A stretch of DNA of 64,000 bases from Pseudomonas sp. MWU15-20650. GTDB lineage: Bacteria; Pseudomonadota; Gammaproteobacteria; Pseudomonadales; Pseudomonadaceae. Location: positions 186,001-250,000 of the forward strand of contig NZ_JALJFG010000001.1 of NCBI RefSeq assembly GCF_023242475.1, read 5' to 3'. Below the pieces are notes generated by a model. It made no database searches and was not told where the DNA came from. It saw nothing but the letters and a program-made list of their open reading frames with translations. How positions within the stretch are numbered: position 1 is the stretch's first letter; the number at the start of each line of letters is the position of its first letter. Made by a program: the position numbers and the translations under genes. This document shows positions 1-7,770 of this stretch, piece after piece.

Positions 1-1235
1 CTTGCTCTACGAATAATAGCCAGCGCCTCCTCAACGCTTGCGGCGCGCCCGGTATGTAGCAGCCATGCGGCGACGGCGGTGGCGCTGCGTGAGTAGCCCA
101 GAGCGCAGCACACCAGCAGGGGGCCACTGGTGCGTAGGCGTTCAATGGCGTGTGCTGCGAGCAGGCATTCGGCGGACGTCGGGGCAATCAGGTCCAGCAC
201 GGGCACGCATTGGTAGGCCCGGCCCTGTGGATTAATCGGCAGTTCGGCGCAGAGATCGACGATGGCCTTGAAGGAACCTTGCTCGCTCGCTGTGGGAATT
301 CGCCCAAGCCAGACGTTATCCACAATGTGGTCGGGTTGCGGATGCTGACGTGTCCACAGGCGCGAGTTGATCCATGCGCCTGCCAGGTAGGGGGCATGCA
401 GCCAGCGTGCCGCAGGGGTCAGTCGGCCATCGCTGCGTTTCTGAAAGCCCGATGCGCCCAGCACCAAGTAATTGGCCTTGATCAAGCCCAGGGACACGGC
501 CGGCCACAGCAGCCACAACCACCCTGCGCCCAGCACCACGGCCAGGATCGCCAGCATCACAGCCCCCAGGCCATAACGCATGCCTAGCCACCATCGTTTT
601 GTATCCCGGGTAAGCCGCGCATTCAGCAGCGGGCTCGGATGTTCCATCGGCCACAGCCATACGCACAGCCACCCTGCGAGGGCACCTGTGGGTAAGTCAA
701 TAAAGTGATGTTGATAAGTGGTCAGCACTGAAATACCGATCAGGGCGAACCAGCCATGCACCACCCAACGCCAGACTCCTTGAGTATGCCGTTGGTACAT
801 GACCCACAGGATGACCAGCAGCGCGATATGCAATGAAGGCGCCTGGTTGAACGGTTTATCGAAGCCGGCCAGTACCGCAAACAGCCAGCCAAACACGCCG
901 TCCAGTTCCGGCCGATCAAACGTGAAACGCAGCGGCCAGATCAGGAAGCAACTGACGGCGATAAGCTGGGCCGTGAGCAGGCGCAGCGCGTGCTGTTTCA
1001 GCTCATGGCGGTTATTGGGCAGCAGCAGCGAAAACCCGTAAAGCAGATCGATGGACCAATAGGGCACAATGGTCCAGGCCCAGAACGGCATATGGGCTTC
1101 CCAGCCGAACACCAGCGTGCCGACGTCGCTGCGCTGGCTGGTGACCCAGGTGGCAAAGCCGTAAGTGCCGAAAAACAGCGGCGCCAACAGCAGCAGCCAC
1201 AGGACGGCTGGTTTGAATAAGCCGGGTTCGCGCAT
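1..1235 (-). CDS. PAP2 / dual-specificity phosphatase fusion (YnbD-like), 3'-truncated by window edge
   Basis: The reading frame is open from an ATG at 1235 to the left edge (411 codons, no stop), so the C-terminus lies outside. The N-terminal half is very hydrophobic, with several membrane segments and a PAP2-type region (SLHIALLV, then a TYQHHFIDLPTGALAGW stretch with the expected histidines). The C-terminal part carries a cysteine phosphatase loop, CALGYSRSA, fitting the C-x5-R signature of dual-specificity phosphatases. This two-domain architecture is that of E. coli YnbD. The start lies two bases after the stop of the preceding gene, so it is the last visible gene of a ynbA-ynbC-ynbD-like operon. 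A role in dephosphorylating a lipid made by the upstream genes is inference. The fusion call is firm; the substrate is unknown. Confidence 0.85.
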   Translation of the reverse strand, partial: MREPGLFKPAVLWLLLLAPLFFGTYGFATWVTSQRSDVGTLVFGWEAHMPFWAWTIVPYWSIDLLYGFSLLLPNNRHELKQHALRLLTAQLIAVSCFLIWPLRFTFDRPELDGVFGWLFAVLAGFDKPFNQAPSLHIALLVILWVMYQRHTQGVWRWVVHGWFALIGISVLTTYQHHFIDLPTGALAGWLCVWLWPMEHPSPLLNARLTRDTKRWWLGMRYGLGAVMLAILAVVLGAGWLWLLWPAVSLGLIKANYLVLGASGFQKRSDGRLTPAARWLHAPYLAGAWINSRLWTRQHPQPDHIVDNVWLGRIPTASEQGSFKAIVDLCAELPINPQGRAYQCVPVLDLIAPTSAECLLAAHAIERLRTSGPLLVCCALGYSRSATAVAAWLLHTGRAASVEEALAIIRRA

Positions 1236-1237
1236 GT

Positions 1238-2986
1238 TCAGATCTTCTGCGCCAGGGACACGGTGAAAATGCCCCATTCGTCCACACGCTGGGTGATCTT
1301 GCGAAAGCCCGCGGCTTCGACCAACTGGTCCATCTCAGCCTGGCTGCGCCGGCGCATCACCCACGCCTGGCCCTGGCGGTGGCTGGTCAGCGCGCGGGCG
1401 ATCAATTCCAGCTGCGGGTGCCACGGTTGGCCGGTGTAGACCAGGTAACCGCCCGGCTCCAGCGCTTGGGCCAGGCCGGCCAAGGAGCCGCCGACCATGC
1501 CGTTATCGGCAAACAACTCATACAGCCCGGACACCACGGCCAAGGTCGGCTTGGGCGACAGGGCGGCCAAGTCCGCACGATCAAACGCGTCGCCTTTGAC
1601 GAACTGCGCGATATCCCCCAGGCCTTTTTCGCGAATCAATGCGCCACCGTCGCGCACGTTGATGTCGCTGTAGTCGCGCAGCAGGATCGATTCCGGCAGC
1701 GGCGACACGCCCTGCAAGGCTTCGAGAATGTAACGGCCGTGGCCTGCGGCAATGTCCACGATGCGCACTGGGCGGTCATCAGCACGCAGCTTGGCCATGG
1801 CCAGTCGCAGCAGCTCCTCGACGTTCAGCTTGCGCTGGCGAATGCCGCGCCAGCCGATGGAGTTGAGGTAGTTGGTGTCGATCATCCGCCCCAAGCCGCC
1901 CTTGCCGGTGGGCGTGTTGCGGTACACGTAGTCCAGGGTACTGCCGGAGTCGAAGCCGGTGTCGAAGCCCAGTTTCACCCCGTCCGACAGGTTCTTGCCC
2001 AAGCCCATGCTGGCGCGGGTCATGCGCCAGTACAGGTCGCGCAAGGAGTTGCGCGGCAGCGGTGCGGCGAGGGATTCGGACTCGGCGCAGGTGGCGCCCA
2101 GTTTGTCGGCGTCGAGCAAGGAGGCGCGGTCCAGCGGCTGTTCAAAGTTCTGCAGGATAAAGCGCTTGGCGCTGCTCACGGCGACGGCGCGGTCCCGTTC
2201 ACCGAGGGTGTCGTGGAAAAAGCCAGGCAGGATGTGCAGTTCTTTTTTCAGGCTGCCCAGGCGGTCGAAGAACTGCTGCTGGGGTTTACGGTGCACCACA
2301 AAGTCGGAGCCGGAGATCAACAGTTGGGTCGGCACCTGGATCGCTTGGGCGTCGGCCACAACCCGGTCGGCGGCTTCGTACAGACCCAGCAACACGTTGA
2401 CCGAAATGGCCTTGGTGATCAGGGGATCGTTGTCGTAGGAGGCCACGCGTTCCGGGTCATGGCTGAGGAACTTGGCCTTGACGTAGCTGTTGACGAAAAA
2501 GTTGCCGCGAAACTTACGCATCAATGCCAGGCCAGAACGGGCGAAGGGCACGTACAGCTTGACCTTGAAGGCGGGCGAAGCGACTACCAGGGCGCGGATC
2601 TTCGGAGCGTAATCGTGGACCCAGGTCGTCGCAATCACCGCACCGACGCTTTGGGCGATGACGGCGAGGTTTTCCTCTTCTATGCCATAGGTGGCGCCAA
2701 TGTGGTCGCAGAAGGTCTGCACATCACGGGCGCTGGTGGCGAAGCTGGGGCTGTCGCCGCGCTCGCCGGGGGATTGCCCGTGGCCACGGGCATCCCAGGC
2801 GAAAAAATCAAACCCAGGCAAGCCCAGTTCATCCACCAGATGGGCGATACGTCCTGAGTGCTCATGGCCGCGATGGAACAATAGGATTGCCTTGCGCGGC
2901 CCCGCACCTGGCGTGGCCGGCCAGTGGCGGTAGAAAAGCTCGACGCCATCATGGGTACTGAAGGTGTGCTCTTGCTGTTCACGCAT
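1238..2986 (-). CDS. Bifunctional alpha/beta hydrolase / class I SAM methyltransferase (YnbC-like)
   Basis: This protein has 582 residues from the ATG at 2986, which has an AAGGAT ribosome site just upstream; a longer frame reaches 3079 but overlaps the preceding gene. The N-terminal 300 residues are an alpha/beta hydrolase of the monoglyceride-lipase type: FHRGHEHSGR oxyanion region, a nucleophile elbow AQSVGAV in which the first glycine is alanine, and a late GFFHD histidine. The C-terminal part (about 370-580) is a methyltransferase with the SAM motif VDIAAGHGRY. This fusion matches E. coli YnbC. The neighbours, a CDP-alcohol phosphotransferase and a PAP2 phosphatase, suggest that it modifies or remodels a phospholipid. 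The substrate cannot be read from the sequence. Confidence 0.85.
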   Translation of the reverse strand: MREQQEHTFSTHDGVELFYRHWPATPGAGPRKAILLFHRGHEHSGRIAHLVDELGLPGFDFFAWDARGHGQSPGERGDSPSFATSARDVQTFCDHIGATYGIEEENLAVIAQSVGAVIATTWVHDYAPKIRALVVASPAFKVKLYVPFARSGLALMRKFRGNFFVNSYVKAKFLSHDPERVASYDNDPLITKAISVNVLLGLYEAADRVVADAQAIQVPTQLLISGSDFVVHRKPQQQFFDRLGSLKKELHILPGFFHDTLGERDRAVAVSSAKRFILQNFEQPLDRASLLDADKLGATCAESESLAAPLPRNSLRDLYWRMTRASMGLGKNLSDGVKLGFDTGFDSGSTLDYVYRNTPTGKGGLGRMIDTNYLNSIGWRGIRQRKLNVEELLRLAMAKLRADDRPVRIVDIAAGHGRYILEALQGVSPLPESILLRDYSDINVRDGGALIREKGLGDIAQFVKGDAFDRADLAALSPKPTLAVVSGLYELFADNGMVGGSLAGLAQALEPGGYLVYTGQPWHPQLELIARALTSHRQGQAWVMRRRSQAEMDQLVEAAGFRKITQRVDEWGIFTVSLAQKI

Positions 2987-2996
2987 CGCAAAATCC

Positions 2997-3620
2997 TTAT
3001 GCAGAAGGGGGGACTTGTTGTTGTTCTTTGAGGCCCTGGCGCACCCGGTTGACCAAGGTATAGGCGAGCAGGGCGGCAACCAGCCACATCACCGCGTCGA
3101 CCCCACCGGCCCCGAGCCAGCCCAGCGCAACGCCGGTGGCCAGCACGCCGAGTACGAACGCTCGATCACTCTTGCCCATCGGCCCGTCATAGCGGCGCGA
3201 TGCGCCAACCATCGGCCCCAGCACGCCGGCGTATTCGCTGAACACTGCGAGTAACGCCACCAGCAGCACCGGGGCCAGGCTGACCTCGGGGATCAGGGCG
3301 AAGGGCAGGATCAGTGCGCTGTCGGCGATGACATCGCACAGTTCATTGAGGTAGGCGCCCAGGCGCGATTGCTGGCCGAATTCCCGGGCGAGCATGCCGT
3401 CGATGGCGTTGAGGGCCATGCGCACGATCATCCACAGCGGGATCAGCACAAACAGCCAGAGATGTTGGGCAAAGCCGGCGATCAACGCGCCGATCAGCAG
3501 GGAAACGACGCCAGCCAGCACGGTGATCTGGTTGGCTGTGGTGCCGTTGTCGTAGAGGCGCTGCACGAGAGGGCGCAGCAAGTTTTGAAAACGCGGCTTG
3601 AGCTGATAGATCGAAATCAT
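2997..3620 (-). CDS. CDP-alcohol phosphatidyltransferase (YnbA-like)
   Basis: An integral membrane protein of 207 residues from the ATG at 3620, which has AAGGAAG upstream; an upstream start at 3707 is possible but adds a non-conserved tail. The CDP-alcohol phosphotransferase signature D-x2-D-G-x2-A-R-x8-G-x3-D-x3-D is visible as NAIDGMLAREFG followed by LGAYLNELCDVIAD. Several hydrophobic helices follow, as usual in the family. Such enzymes transfer a phosphoalcohol from a CDP-activated lipid to an acceptor, or the reverse, at the inner membrane. It is the first gene of the visible minus-strand operon (10-bp gap to the hydrolase/methyltransferase gene). E. coli ynb has a CDP-diglyceride synthase (ynbB) between the equivalents; none is present here. 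The alcohol acceptor is unknown. Confidence 0.85.
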   Translation of the reverse strand: MISIYQLKPRFQNLLRPLVQRLYDNGTTANQITVLAGVVSLLIGALIAGFAQHLWLFVLIPLWMIVRMALNAIDGMLAREFGQQSRLGAYLNELCDVIADSALILPFALIPEVSLAPVLLVALLAVFSEYAGVLGPMVGASRRYDGPMGKSDRAFVLGVLATGVALGWLGAGGVDAVMWLVAALLAYTLVNRVRQGLKEQQQVPPSA

Positions 3621-3805
3621 TGGGGTGACGCTTCCTTGTCCGTGAACCCGCGAAATACTGTTTTGGAGTGTGACGATTAATCGTGGTCTGCACCAGTGAT
3701 GGCTCATGTTTATGGGGGTTTAGTCACGATTGGCTGCTAAGCGAACAAAAATTTCACGCCATGTGTTATATCGTAACCAATTGTGTGCCAGTGGGCGTGA
3801 AGTGG

Positions 3806-5731
3806 ATGCAAGTGGATTTGGAAGCCGATGGCGCGTCGGTTGAAGGACTGGCGCGCTTTCAGCAAGGGCTGTTCCATGCCCGCCGATTGAGGCAAGCCGG
3901 TGTCAGCCTGACCGCTCTGGCTGTCACCGGTTGGGTGCTGGCACTGTTTGTCGCGTTGTTTACGCCGTTGTCGATTTGGCCGGTGGTGTTGATCAACTGT
4001 GCGTCGGCGTTGCTGGTGTTGGTGGCCGGTTTGCAGTCGGCGTGGTGGGTGGCCGATTGGCGCGCCCAGGCGTTGGAAGTGCCTGCGGCTGAAGTGATCG
4101 AACTGCCTGTTGAAGACACGGGCCGGTACTCGCGTTTGATCGGGCGTTGGAGCAGCGACGTGCTGGCCCAGATCGGCGCGCCGGTGTTGTGGCTGTGCGG
4201 TTGGTCGTTGTTGGCGCTGGTGAGCGTCATCGAGTTCTGGAACCTTGCATTGCCCGCTGCGGCCGTGGGCCAATCTGCAAGCATCGGCGCGGCGCTGGCG
4301 TTGGCGCTGGCTTTCGGTCTACTGGTGTTCGAGCGCCGCCTGGCCCAGGAAACCGCCGCCCAATGGCCGGAAGCCTCACAGCTGGCGCAGTTGAGCCGCG
4401 TGGCGATCATCTGCCTGGTGATCAGTGCGATTTGCCTGCTTTTTGCCGGTGCGCAATCGGTCTGGCCGCTGCGCCTGGCGACACTGATCGGCGTGTTGCC
4501 GGCGCTGGTGGCGTTGGAGTTTCTGCTAAGAGGCGTGCTGTCGCTGTTCAGCCCGCGCCAGCCACGCCTCGAACCGCGCTTGATGGCGCAGAGTTTTATC
4601 GCCGGCCTGCTGCGTTGGCCACCCCAACCCTTGCTGGCGTTGCAGCATGAATTGCACAACCGCTTTGGGATCGACCTGCGCCAGATCTGGGCGTTTACCT
4701 ACATGCGCCGTGCTTTCCTGCCGGTGCTGCTGGTGGTGCTGGCGGTCGGCTGGTCATTGACTGGTGTGCATGAAGTGCCCCTGCAAGGCCGTGGGATTTA
4801 TGAACGTTTTGGCAAACCGGTCGAGGTGTTCGGCCCGGGCCTGCATGCTGGGTTGCCATGGCCTCTGGGCCGTGTACTTAGCGTGGAAAACGGTGTGGTT
4901 CACGAGCTGGCCACCAGTGTGAGCGAGGCCGCCGTACCCGAGCTGGCGCCTGCCGAAGGTCCGGCGCCACTGATCGCCAACCGCCTGTGGGACGCCAGCC
5001 ATGTGAATGACAAATCCCAGGTCATCGCCAGCAGCAGCGCAGACAAACAGAGCTTCCAGATCGTCAATATGGACGTGCGCTTTGTCTATCGCATCGGCCT
5101 CAACGATCACGCCGCGCTCGCCGCGACGTATAACAGCGCCGATATCCCGACCCTGATTCGCAGTACCGCCAGCCGTATCCTGGTCCACGATTTTGCTTCG
5201 CGAACCCTCGACGAATTGTTGGGTGAACAACGCACCCGGCTGGCCGACGAGATCGGACGCGCCGTCCAAGCGGATTTGCAGGCACTCGACAGCGGTGTGG
5301 AGATCCTCGCTACGGTTGTCGAAGCGATCCACCCACCGGCCGGCGCCGCCAATGCCTACCACGGTGTGCAAGCGGCGCAGATCGGCGCCCAAGCGCTGAT
5401 CTCCCGTGAGCGCGGCGCGGCCAGCGAGCAGACCAACCAAGCGCTGCTGCAAGCCAGCACGGCCCGCGACCAGGCCCAGGCCACCGCCCGCGAAGTGAAT
5501 GCCGGTGCCCAAGCGGCGAACCTGCGGTTCACCGCCGAACAAAAAGCCTACGCGGCGGCGGGGCAAGCCTTCGTGCTGGAACAGTACCTGGGCCAACTCA
5601 GCCAGGGCCTGGCCCGCGCCAAATTGCTGATTCTGGATCATCGCCTGGGGGCCGACAGTGCACCGACGATCGATCTGCGTTCTTTTACTTTGCCGGCCGA
5701 CCCCACGGCGCCGCGTAAAGCCGTTCAATAA
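3806..5731 (+). CDS. SPFH/HflK-like protein with polytopic N-terminal membrane domain
   Basis: 641 residues from the ATG at 3806. A longer frame opens at 3683, but its first 41 residues look non-coding and the gene diverges from the lipid operon. The first 300 residues hold about six hydrophobic helices. A further membrane anchor near 315-335 is followed by a prohibitin/SPFH domain (GRGIYERFGKPVEVFGPG, then FVYRIGLNDHAALAATYNS) and an Ala/Gln-rich coiled coil near 560-610. It belongs to the family annotated as protease modulator HflK, but classical HflK has a single N-terminal helix, so the polytopic extension is unusual. SPFH proteins form large membrane-bound cages. It is the first of four tightly packed genes ending in a P-type metal ATPase; involvement in metal export or ATPase stability is inference. 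Confidence 0.8.
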   Translation: MQVDLEADGASVEGLARFQQGLFHARRLRQAGVSLTALAVTGWVLALFVALFTPLSIWPVVLINCASALLVLVAGLQSAWWVADWRAQALEVPAAEVIELPVEDTGRYSRLIGRWSSDVLAQIGAPVLWLCGWSLLALVSVIEFWNLALPAAAVGQSASIGAALALALAFGLLVFERRLAQETAAQWPEASQLAQLSRVAIICLVISAICLLFAGAQSVWPLRLATLIGVLPALVALEFLLRGVLSLFSPRQPRLEPRLMAQSFIAGLLRWPPQPLLALQHELHNRFGIDLRQIWAFTYMRRAFLPVLLVVLAVGWSLTGVHEVPLQGRGIYERFGKPVEVFGPGLHAGLPWPLGRVLSVENGVVHELATSVSEAAVPELAPAEGPAPLIANRLWDASHVNDKSQVIASSSADKQSFQIVNMDVRFVYRIGLNDHAALAATYNSADIPTLIRSTASRILVHDFASRTLDELLGEQRTRLADEIGRAVQADLQALDSGVEILATVVEAIHPPAGAANAYHGVQAAQIGAQALISRERGAASEQTNQALLQASTARDQAQATAREVNAGAQAANLRFTAEQKAYAAAGQAFVLEQYLGQLSQGLARAKLLILDHRLGADSAPTIDLRSFTLPADPTAPRKAVQ

Positions 5732-5743
5732 GGAGTCTGTCTG

Positions 5744-6739
5744 TTGAGCGCTCATTCTCACGATCACGGTCATCATCACCATCATCATGGCCACCACCAT
5801 CACCATCACGGCGATGAGCCGGCGGGCGGGCCTTTTCCTTGGCGTCGGATGGCGTGGGCGGTGTTGCTGGTGGGGTTTGCGGTTGCTGCGGCGAGCCTGG
5901 TGCAGGTGCGCTCCGGCGAGGCCACGGTGATTACCCGCTTCGGCAACCCGTCGCGGGTGTTGCTGGCGCCTGGCCTGGGCTGGCGCTGGCCGGCCCCGTT
6001 CGAAGCAGCGATCCCTGTGGACCTGCGCCTGCGTACCACGTCCAGCGGCTTGCAGGATGTGGGCACGCGCGATGGCCTGCGGATCATCGTGCAAGCCTAT
6101 GTGGCGTGGCAGGTGCAGGGCGATGCCGACAATGTGCAGCGCTTCATGCGCGCGGTGCAGAACCAGCCGGATGAAGCGGCGCGGCAGATTCGCACCTTTG
6201 TCGGTTCGGCGCTGGAAACCACGGCGGCCAGCTTTGACTTGTCCAGCTTGATCAACACCGACGCCAGCCAAGTACGTATCGCCGACTTCGAAGCCCAGTT
6301 GCGCCAGCAAATCGACCAACAATTGCTCACCACCTATGGCGTGCGCGTGGCGCAGGTGGGGATCGAGCGGCTGACGTTGCCGTCGGTGACGCTCACCGCC
6401 ACGGTCGACCGCATGCGGGCCGAGCGTGAAACCATCGCCACCGAACGTACGGCGGTAGGCAAGCGTGAGGCGGCGCAGATCCGCTCCGCCGCCGAGCGCG
6501 ATGCGCGGATCGTGCAGGCGGATGCCACGGTAAAAGCCGCTGACATCGAGGCGCAATCGCGGGTCGAAGCCGCACAGATTTATGGCCGCGCCTATGCCGG
6601 TAATCCGCAGCTGTATAACTTGCTGCGCTCGCTGGATACCTTGGGCACGGTGGTCACACCAGGCACCAAGATCATCCTGCGCACTGACGCTGCGCCTTTC
6701 CGTGCATTGGTGGACGGGCCGAAGGACGTCCAGCCATGA
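5744..6739 (+). CDS. SPFH/HflK-like protein with histidine-rich N-terminus
   Basis: 331 residues, starting at TTG 5744 with AGGAG at 5731-5735, placed on the stop codon of the preceding gene. The first 22 residues contain 15 histidines in the pattern HDHG-HHHHHH-G-HHHHHH-GDE, a likely metal-binding tail exposed before the single membrane helix (about residues 33-53). The SPFH domain follows (EATVITRFGNPSRVLLAPG, then TTYGVRVAQVGIERLTLPS), with a charged Ala/Glu/Arg coiled coil after it. Its last codon overlaps the next start by ATGA. The family is HflK-like, but linkage to a metal ATPase and a metal-binding peptide operon suggests metal sensing or delivery rather than FtsH control. That role is inferred. 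Confidence 0.8.
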   Translation: MSAHSHDHGHHHHHHGHHHHHHGDEPAGGPFPWRRMAWAVLLVGFAVAAASLVQVRSGEATVITRFGNPSRVLLAPGLGWRWPAPFEAAIPVDLRLRTTSSGLQDVGTRDGLRIIVQAYVAWQVQGDADNVQRFMRAVQNQPDEAARQIRTFVGSALETTAASFDLSSLINTDASQVRIADFEAQLRQQIDQQLLTTYGVRVAQVGIERLTLPSVTLTATVDRMRAERETIATERTAVGKREAAQIRSAAERDARIVQADATVKAADIEAQSRVEAAQIYGRAYAGNPQLYNLLRSLDTLGTVVTPGTKIILRTDAAPFRALVDGPKDVQP

Positions 6740-7770
6740 GTGAGCGTGACAGCCCGGACAGCCCCTGGATCCAGGCCGGGCGCCTGACCTTCCTGGCGCT
6801 GTACGCAGTCACGGTGTTGGCGGCGTTGGCCTGGGCCTTTTCCAATGTGCGCCAGATCGACCCACAGAACCGCGCTGTGGTGCTGCACTTCGGTGCCCTC
6901 GACCGCATTCAGAACGCCGGGTTGCTGCTGGCGTGGCCGCAGCCGTTCGAGCAAGTGGTCCTGTTGCCGGCGGCGGACCGCGTGATTGAGCGGCGGGTGG
7001 AGAACCTGCTGCGTTCCGATGCGGCCGTGCAGGCTGACCGCGTGGCCAGTTTCGCCACGCCGTTGAGCGACGCCTTGGCCGGTTCCGGCTACCTGCTGAC
7101 TGGCGATGCCGGCGTGGTGCAGTTGGATGTGCGGGTGTTTTACAAGGTGACTGAGCCCTACGCCTTTGTGTTGCAGGGCGAACACGTGCTGCCGGCTTTG
7201 GATCGGTTGGTGACGCGCAGTGCTGTCGCACTGACCGCAGCGCGCGACCTGGACACCATTCTAGTGGCGCGTCCTGAGCTGATCGGCACCGACAATGGTG
7301 CTGCTGAACGCCGCGAGCGGCTACGTGGTGACCTGGTGCAAGGCATCAATCAGCGCCTGGCGCAGTTGGCCTCCACCGGTTTGGGGCTGGGCATCGAAGT
7401 CACCCGCGTCGATGTGCAATCGAGCCTGCCGAGCCCGGCGGTGAACGCGTTCAATGCCGTGCTGACGGCGAGCCAGCAAGCTGATAAAGCCGTGGCCAAT
7501 GCGCGCACCGAAGCGGAAAAGCTCACCCAGACGGCTAACCAAGCGGCCGACCGCCTGGTACAAGTCGCCCACGCCCAAGCCAGCGAACGCTTGGCCAATG
7601 CCCAGGCGCAAACCGCCACCGTCGCCAGCCTGGCCCAGGTCAAAGACCCTGGCTTGTTGCTGCGCCTGTACCGCGAACGCTTGCCGAAGATTCTCGGCCA
7701 GGCCGGTTCCGTGACCACCGTCGACCCTAAAGACGACTCCCGTTTGATCATCCAGGGAGCCGAACAATGA
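6736..7770 (+). CDS. SPFH/HflC-like membrane protein
   Basis: 344 residues, ATG at 6736 overlapping the upstream stop (ATGA). One N-terminal membrane helix (about residues 15-36) precedes an SPFH domain: NRAVVLHFGALDRIQNAG, then VVQLDVRVFYKVTEPYAF. A long Ala/Gln/Thr coiled coil runs from about residue 245 to 300. It resembles HflC and is the third SPFH protein in a row, so the three may form a mixed oligomer like HflKC. The genuine hflKC pair of Pseudomonas normally sits beside hfq/hflX, which are absent here, so this is a paralogous set. It is translationally coupled to the P-type ATPase gene through another ATGA overlap. Confidence 0.8.
   Translation: MSERDSPDSPWIQAGRLTFLALYAVTVLAALAWAFSNVRQIDPQNRAVVLHFGALDRIQNAGLLLAWPQPFEQVVLLPAADRVIERRVENLLRSDAAVQADRVASFATPLSDALAGSGYLLTGDAGVVQLDVRVFYKVTEPYAFVLQGEHVLPALDRLVTRSAVALTAARDLDTILVARPELIGTDNGAAERRERLRGDLVQGINQRLAQLASTGLGLGIEVTRVDVQSSLPSPAVNAFNAVLTASQQADKAVANARTEAEKLTQTANQAADRLVQVAHAQASERLANAQAQTATVASLAQVKDPGLLLRLYRERLPKILGQAGSVTTVDPKDDSRLIIQGAEQ

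Noticed and set aside
1379..2857. Open frame of 492 codons on the plus strand opposite the hydrolase/methyltransferase gene
   Set aside because: It mirrors the codon pattern of the minus-strand gene; its product is low-complexity (Gln, His, Val, Gly-rich) and has no domain.
5762..5810. Histidine run as a cloning-tag artefact
   Set aside because: Codons are mixed CAT/CAC, it is interrupted by Gly and Asp, and the surrounding chromosome is continuous; natural His-rich N-termini occur in metal proteins.
4754..6556. 600-codon minus-strand frame across two SPFH genes
   Set aside because: It spans two well-supported plus-strand genes and is rich in Arg, His and Gln as expected for antisense of GC-rich coding DNA.
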